Below the pieces are notes generated by a model. It had not been told where the DNA came from and ran no database searches. It saw nothing but the letters and a program-made list of their open reading frames with translations. This document shows, one piece after another, positions 60,913-64,000 of a stretch of 64,000 nucleotides of DNA. Both the position numbers and the translations under genes were made by a program. The DNA comes from Labia minor (lineage: Eukaryota > Arthropoda > Insecta > Dermaptera > Spongiphoridae). How positions within the stretch are numbered: position 1 is the stretch's first letter; each line of letters starts with the position of its first letter. The stretch lies in contig OY720346.1 of the NCBI GenBank assembly GCA_963082975.1, forward strand, positions 43,873,296 to 43,937,295. Reading direction: 5' to 3'.

Positions 60913-61519
60913 AAAAGCGGGAGTGTCCTCCCCTAGACTTTCCCGCATATAAATAGGTAATTAGGTTATTATTATTATGTTTTAACAACAATAAAAATAA
61001 ACAAACCAATTAATTTAAATTATAAAGTAAAATGGTTTAACACTATTATATATATTTATAATTTACACCTAAAGCTACTTGTATAGGTAAAATGTCACTT
61101 CCGGTAGTCAGATCATGATGAAATTTGGTATGTGAATTTTTTTCATATTTTTAAATCTATATACAAAATATCTCGAAGCAAATTGGTACTTTACTTGAAA
61201 GGTAAACGCAACCAGTGTAGGTAAAGTACCACTTCCGGTTAACCGATTTTGACGAAATTTTGATAGAAATCTACAAACTGTGAATAATATCCGTGTACCA
61301 AATTTCGAAGTCCTAGCTTGTGATTAGTTTTTGAGTAAATTTGCTCACAGACATTACATACATACATACATACATACATACACACACACAGACATAATTC
61401 GAAAAATGGTATTTTCCGACTCAGGGAGGTCTAAAACGTCAAGATCTATCGAAATCTCGAAGTCGAAATTTTTGACGATTCCAATACTTCCCTTATACGA
61501 AGTATGCGGGAAAGTAAAA
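60913..61519 (+). repeat. family C dispersed repeat
   Basis: Begins AAGCGGGAGTGTCCTCCCC.. ACTTTCCCGCATA and ends TATGCGGGAAAGT, so TTTCCCGCATA faces TATGCGGGAAA as subterminal inverted repeats. Inside are two CACTTCCGGT modules, CCAAATTTCGAAGTCC, a (CATA)n then (CA)n run at 61355-61390, and CGAAATCTCGAAGTCG. The layout parallels families A and B: subterminal inverted repeat, CTTCCGG modules, central microsatellite. Non-coding. Confidence 0.5.
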
Positions 61520-62089
61520 AAAGGTTTTTGTCTGCACATTGCTCAGAATTTAAAAATTTTTGCATAACTTCGCGTTTCATGACCTCTAGAATCCAAAAGT
61601 GACCAGAAATTTTCATGTGTCTGTTCAGAAAATAACTATTTTATAGACTAAGAATTGACTGAACCGATTTCTATGAAATTACATCAGAATGTTCTTATAT
61701 ACCTCTATAGTAACATAGGCTATAAATTTTATTAATATCTAATCAATAACCGCAGAAATTAATTTTTTAAAGTTTATATAATTCTCCGTGTTGTTCATTT
61801 AAGAGCCTGGCGTGGCCCACTGTCCCTAACGGAATCATTTTCACAATGCCTATATATTAATTATTATAGTAAGTCTCAAATAAAGAATTAATATAATATT
61901 TTATTTTAAATATCATTTCAATTAAATAATTTATTCTAAAAGTTCTCATTTTAATTAATTTAATGAAATATTTAGATCATATTTTTATCTTAAATTATAT
62001 TTTATTTATTCTTTATTTATTTGAATATTTCTTCTTTTGTGAAAGTGAAAGGTTAAAAAAACAGAAAATTTTTATTTGTTTAAATTTTA

Positions 62090-62245
62090 TAATAATGAAT
62101 CAAAAAAAAATTAAATATATAGATCACATAATTAAGAGAAGCAAGAAACTTGGGAGAAAATAACTGTTGGATGGAGGTTGTACATGACAGAAACTGTAAG
62201 CGAAATCTTCATGTTGCGACTAATAATTTTCAAATCTCCTAGCAC
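62090..62245 (+). pseudogene. non-LTR retrotransposon 3' coding remnant
   Basis: The plus strand reads IKYIDHIIKRSKKLGRK, then after a stop and frame change WMEVVHDRNCKRNLHVATNN, the pattern that ends insect endonuclease-reverse transcriptases (compare DWRVVAQNRDTWRSVVAAAK in the copy at 24078-25231). Diverged, no clear ends. Confidence 0.45.
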
Positions 62246-62338
62246 CACAGAATTAGATAAGTTTCTTTTAAGGGAGGAAATTAACTATAATCTAGAAAAA
62301 TTAATAACTTAATAATAAAAATAATTAATAATGGATAT

Positions 62339-63130
62339 AGGGTGACCCAGCCAGTAGTTGAACCCCTTCCAGTAGTTGAACAAATTACCAAAAATCCGCC
62401 AAAATCTCAAGAGGAAACATGCTTGGAACGTGAAATTTTATTTTATTTTTAAGTTCTTATGTTGTCACAACTGAAACACCTATCGTCTGCTTCACGTGAC
62501 TTAAGTACTCAGAGATATTATTTTTTTTCTCAAATGAAATGCTTGTTTTTGCATTCACGACTAGTCTACTGAAAATACGGTAAGTAAAAGTAATCCACGT
62601 GCATCCTAGTCAATTTTAGAGATATTTTTACCGAATTGGTCTTAAATTAAAGCTAAAGGACTACATTTTGAAGCATGATATTAAGGTATAGATATTTTTT
62701 ATTTTTTAGAGCTCTAAACTGACTGTTCAACTAATGGCACTGTTAAAATGCACAAATTCCAGTAATTGAACAGTGGTGAACGTTGCCCGCCATCGAAGAT
62801 CACCAGACTGTGAATGTTCAATCCCTCTTATACCTTGAATCCCTCTTCCCCAAGGGTAGGCCTGAAGAATTTAGAAAAGTGCAGGGGAAGAGTGGGAGGG
62901 TAATATTGAGGCCCGTGAACTGTTTCAGTTTTGGAAAAGGCTTCGGAGCAAATGTCTTAATGAAACTCAGACAAATGGCCTTTTGTCTGAGTGTATTGAA
63001 AAAGAGCCCGAAATTAATCATAATTTTGATGCCTCACCTTCAGCATTGAATGTTAGTGCAATCCAAGCAACACTTTCAAGACAAACGGACTCGCCTAAAG
63101 TAAAGTAAAGTAAAACCAGGAATCTGTATG
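62339..63130 (+). mobile_element. possible pogo-like DNA transposon remnant
   Basis: A TA-flanked start GGGTGACCCAGCCAGTAGTT, with CCAGTAGTTGAAC at 62351 and 62370 and again near 62758 (CCAGTAATTGAAC), and an inverted GTTCAACTAATGG near 62721. The region from 62780 is less AT-rich, with an open frame (PAIEDHQTVNVQSLLYLE.., 62783-63049) of unknown identity. No matching right end was seen. Reiterated terminal motifs and a TA flank suggest a Tc1/pogo-group element; weakly supported. Confidence 0.35.
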
Positions 63131-63263
63131 CAGTAACGGGACTCGACTCCCAAAGCAATTTCGTATCAAAAGTTTAAAAAATTTTAAAAATATTTTTAAT
63201 TTTGTATCTTATGTGTATATTGCCGATTGGTGTTTGTATGAAATAAATAAATATATGTATTAT

Positions 63264-63805
63264 TAATTATTAAGAGAATTTTTATTAAAAGACCACATTA
63301 TTTGTATAAAATTATTTATTAAATTAAAATAATTGTACAACGTTTCAACTGCTTATTCTGCAGTCGTTTTCAAGTAACCGTACGCTTGCTCCGATTCAAG
63401 CGGACTGATGCATGTTGGGACACGTCACCTCTTATATAGGCAGTGATACATGATTGTAAACGCTTGCTTTGACAATTGCTGCTGACTTCAGTATGATAGT
63501 GCATTATGTCTCTATATAGAGATAATGCACTATCATACTTCTTGATTGTAAACGCTTGCTTTGACAATTGCTGCTGACTTCATGTTGAGATTAAGAATTG
63601 GCGGCAAAAATTGGAGCCAATATCACTGCCTATATAAGAGGTGACGTGTCCCAACATGCATCAGTCCGCTTGAATCGGAGCAAGCGTACGGTTACTTGAA
63701 AACGACTGCAGAATAAGCAGTTGAAACGTTGTACAATTATTTTAATTTAATAAATAATTTTATACAAATAATGTGGTCTTTTAATAAAAATTCTCTTAAT
63801 AATTA
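63264..63805. repeat. perfect 185-bp inverted repeat with nested palindrome
   Basis: Left arm 63264-63448 and right arm 63621-63805 are exact reverse complements as far as I can read (185 bases each). The 172-base spacer contains a 40-base direct repeat (63451-63490 and 63543-63582, TGATTGTAAACGCTTGC..) around a 48-base palindrome (63491-63538, 2-base bulge, core TCTCTATATAGAGA). Each arm, read outward, carries TATATAAGAGG, then CGACTGC-AGAATAA-GCAGTTG-AAACG, then an AT-rich end with GTGGTCTTTTAATAAAAA. This recalls the terminal repeats of Penelope-like retroelements, which often sit in inverted pairs; that link is inferred. Confidence 0.75.
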
Positions 63806-63839
63806 TCAAAATAACCACAAAAGCTTTAATAAATACATA

Positions 63840-64000
63840 AGGTAATGGCACCAATAGATGACATTTTAAGCGCTCTTGCCACTATTTTCTTTTATAAAAC
63901 TGAAACTATACGTCTCACAAAAAAAATCTTTTGGTTATTATAAAGCTTATCTTACCTTTTATCACCAGGATAAATATTTTAAACTTTTATATGAGTTTAA
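63840..64000 (+). mobile_element. second copy of the TA-flanked reiterated-motif element, cut by window end
   Basis: Preceded by TA (63838-63839); starts AGGTAATGGCACCAATAGAT and follows the copy at 34545 with about four differences in 160 bases. Begins 34 bases after the 185-bp inverted repeat. Confidence 0.75.

Noticed and set aside
61354..61391. Regular CATA repeats as a possible CRISPR-like array
   Set aside because: A plain tetranucleotide microsatellite without spacers, inside a eukaryotic dispersed repeat.
63090..63160. tRNA-like T-arm text (GGGACTCGACTCCC)
   Set aside because: No matching acceptor, D or anticodon arms around it.

Overview
The window is nuclear DNA from an animal, most likely an insect. 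By eye it is about three quarters A+T. It has short GT-AG introns inside genes, very long introns at gene 5' ends, many (TA)n and (GA)n runs, and many DNA transposons and retroelement remnants. The insect call rests on a TEP/CD109-type gene, an arthropod-style TCAGTT initiator candidate, and mariner, hAT, Ginger-like, RTE-like and Helentron-like repeats. The order is not resolved.

I rebuilt five protein-coding genes by hand-splicing; all reading frames close. (1) 1-10125, minus: the first two coding exons of a CD109/thioester-containing protein (signal peptide plus first macroglobulin domain). The gene runs off the left edge, and a candidate noncoding first exon lies near 22.9-23.1 kb. (2) 26002-31155, minus: IFT46, 8 exons, 319 aa. 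(3) 36542-46092, minus: a divergent CNG-like cyclic-nucleotide-gated channel, 10 exons, 543 aa. (4) 47915-51550, minus: a single-exon 1211-aa TFIIIC subunit (GTF3C2-like) with an N-terminal zinc-finger array. (5) 52870-59571, plus: an URB2-like ribosome-biogenesis protein, 14 exons, 1433 aa. Genes 4 and 5 are divergent, with 1.3 kb between their start codons; both serve protein-synthesis capacity (Pol III transcription and 60S assembly). The other genes share no obvious pathway.

Repeats fill the rest. A roughly 600-670 bp family ('family A': a (GTCC)n run, a terminal hairpin and a fixed TTTTTACCGACCGACG tip) has four full copies and several partial ones, and looks like a Helentron-type non-autonomous element. 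Four hAT elements keep 8-bp target duplications; one of them, in an IFT46 intron, carries a family-A insertion. A Ginger-like element with 4-bp target duplications and an integrase C-terminal remnant abuts a mariner remnant in a channel-gene intron. A 5'-truncated RTE-like retrotransposon sits between 14-bp target duplications. A TA-flanked element with eight copies of one short motif occurs at 34.5-35.7 kb and again at the right edge. The most striking structure is at 63264-63805: two 185-bp arms that look identical, in inverted orientation, around a spacer holding a 40-bp direct repeat and a 48-bp palindrome.

I saw no tRNA, rRNA or CRISPR. Homology calls come from recognising protein motifs by eye; no database search was run.
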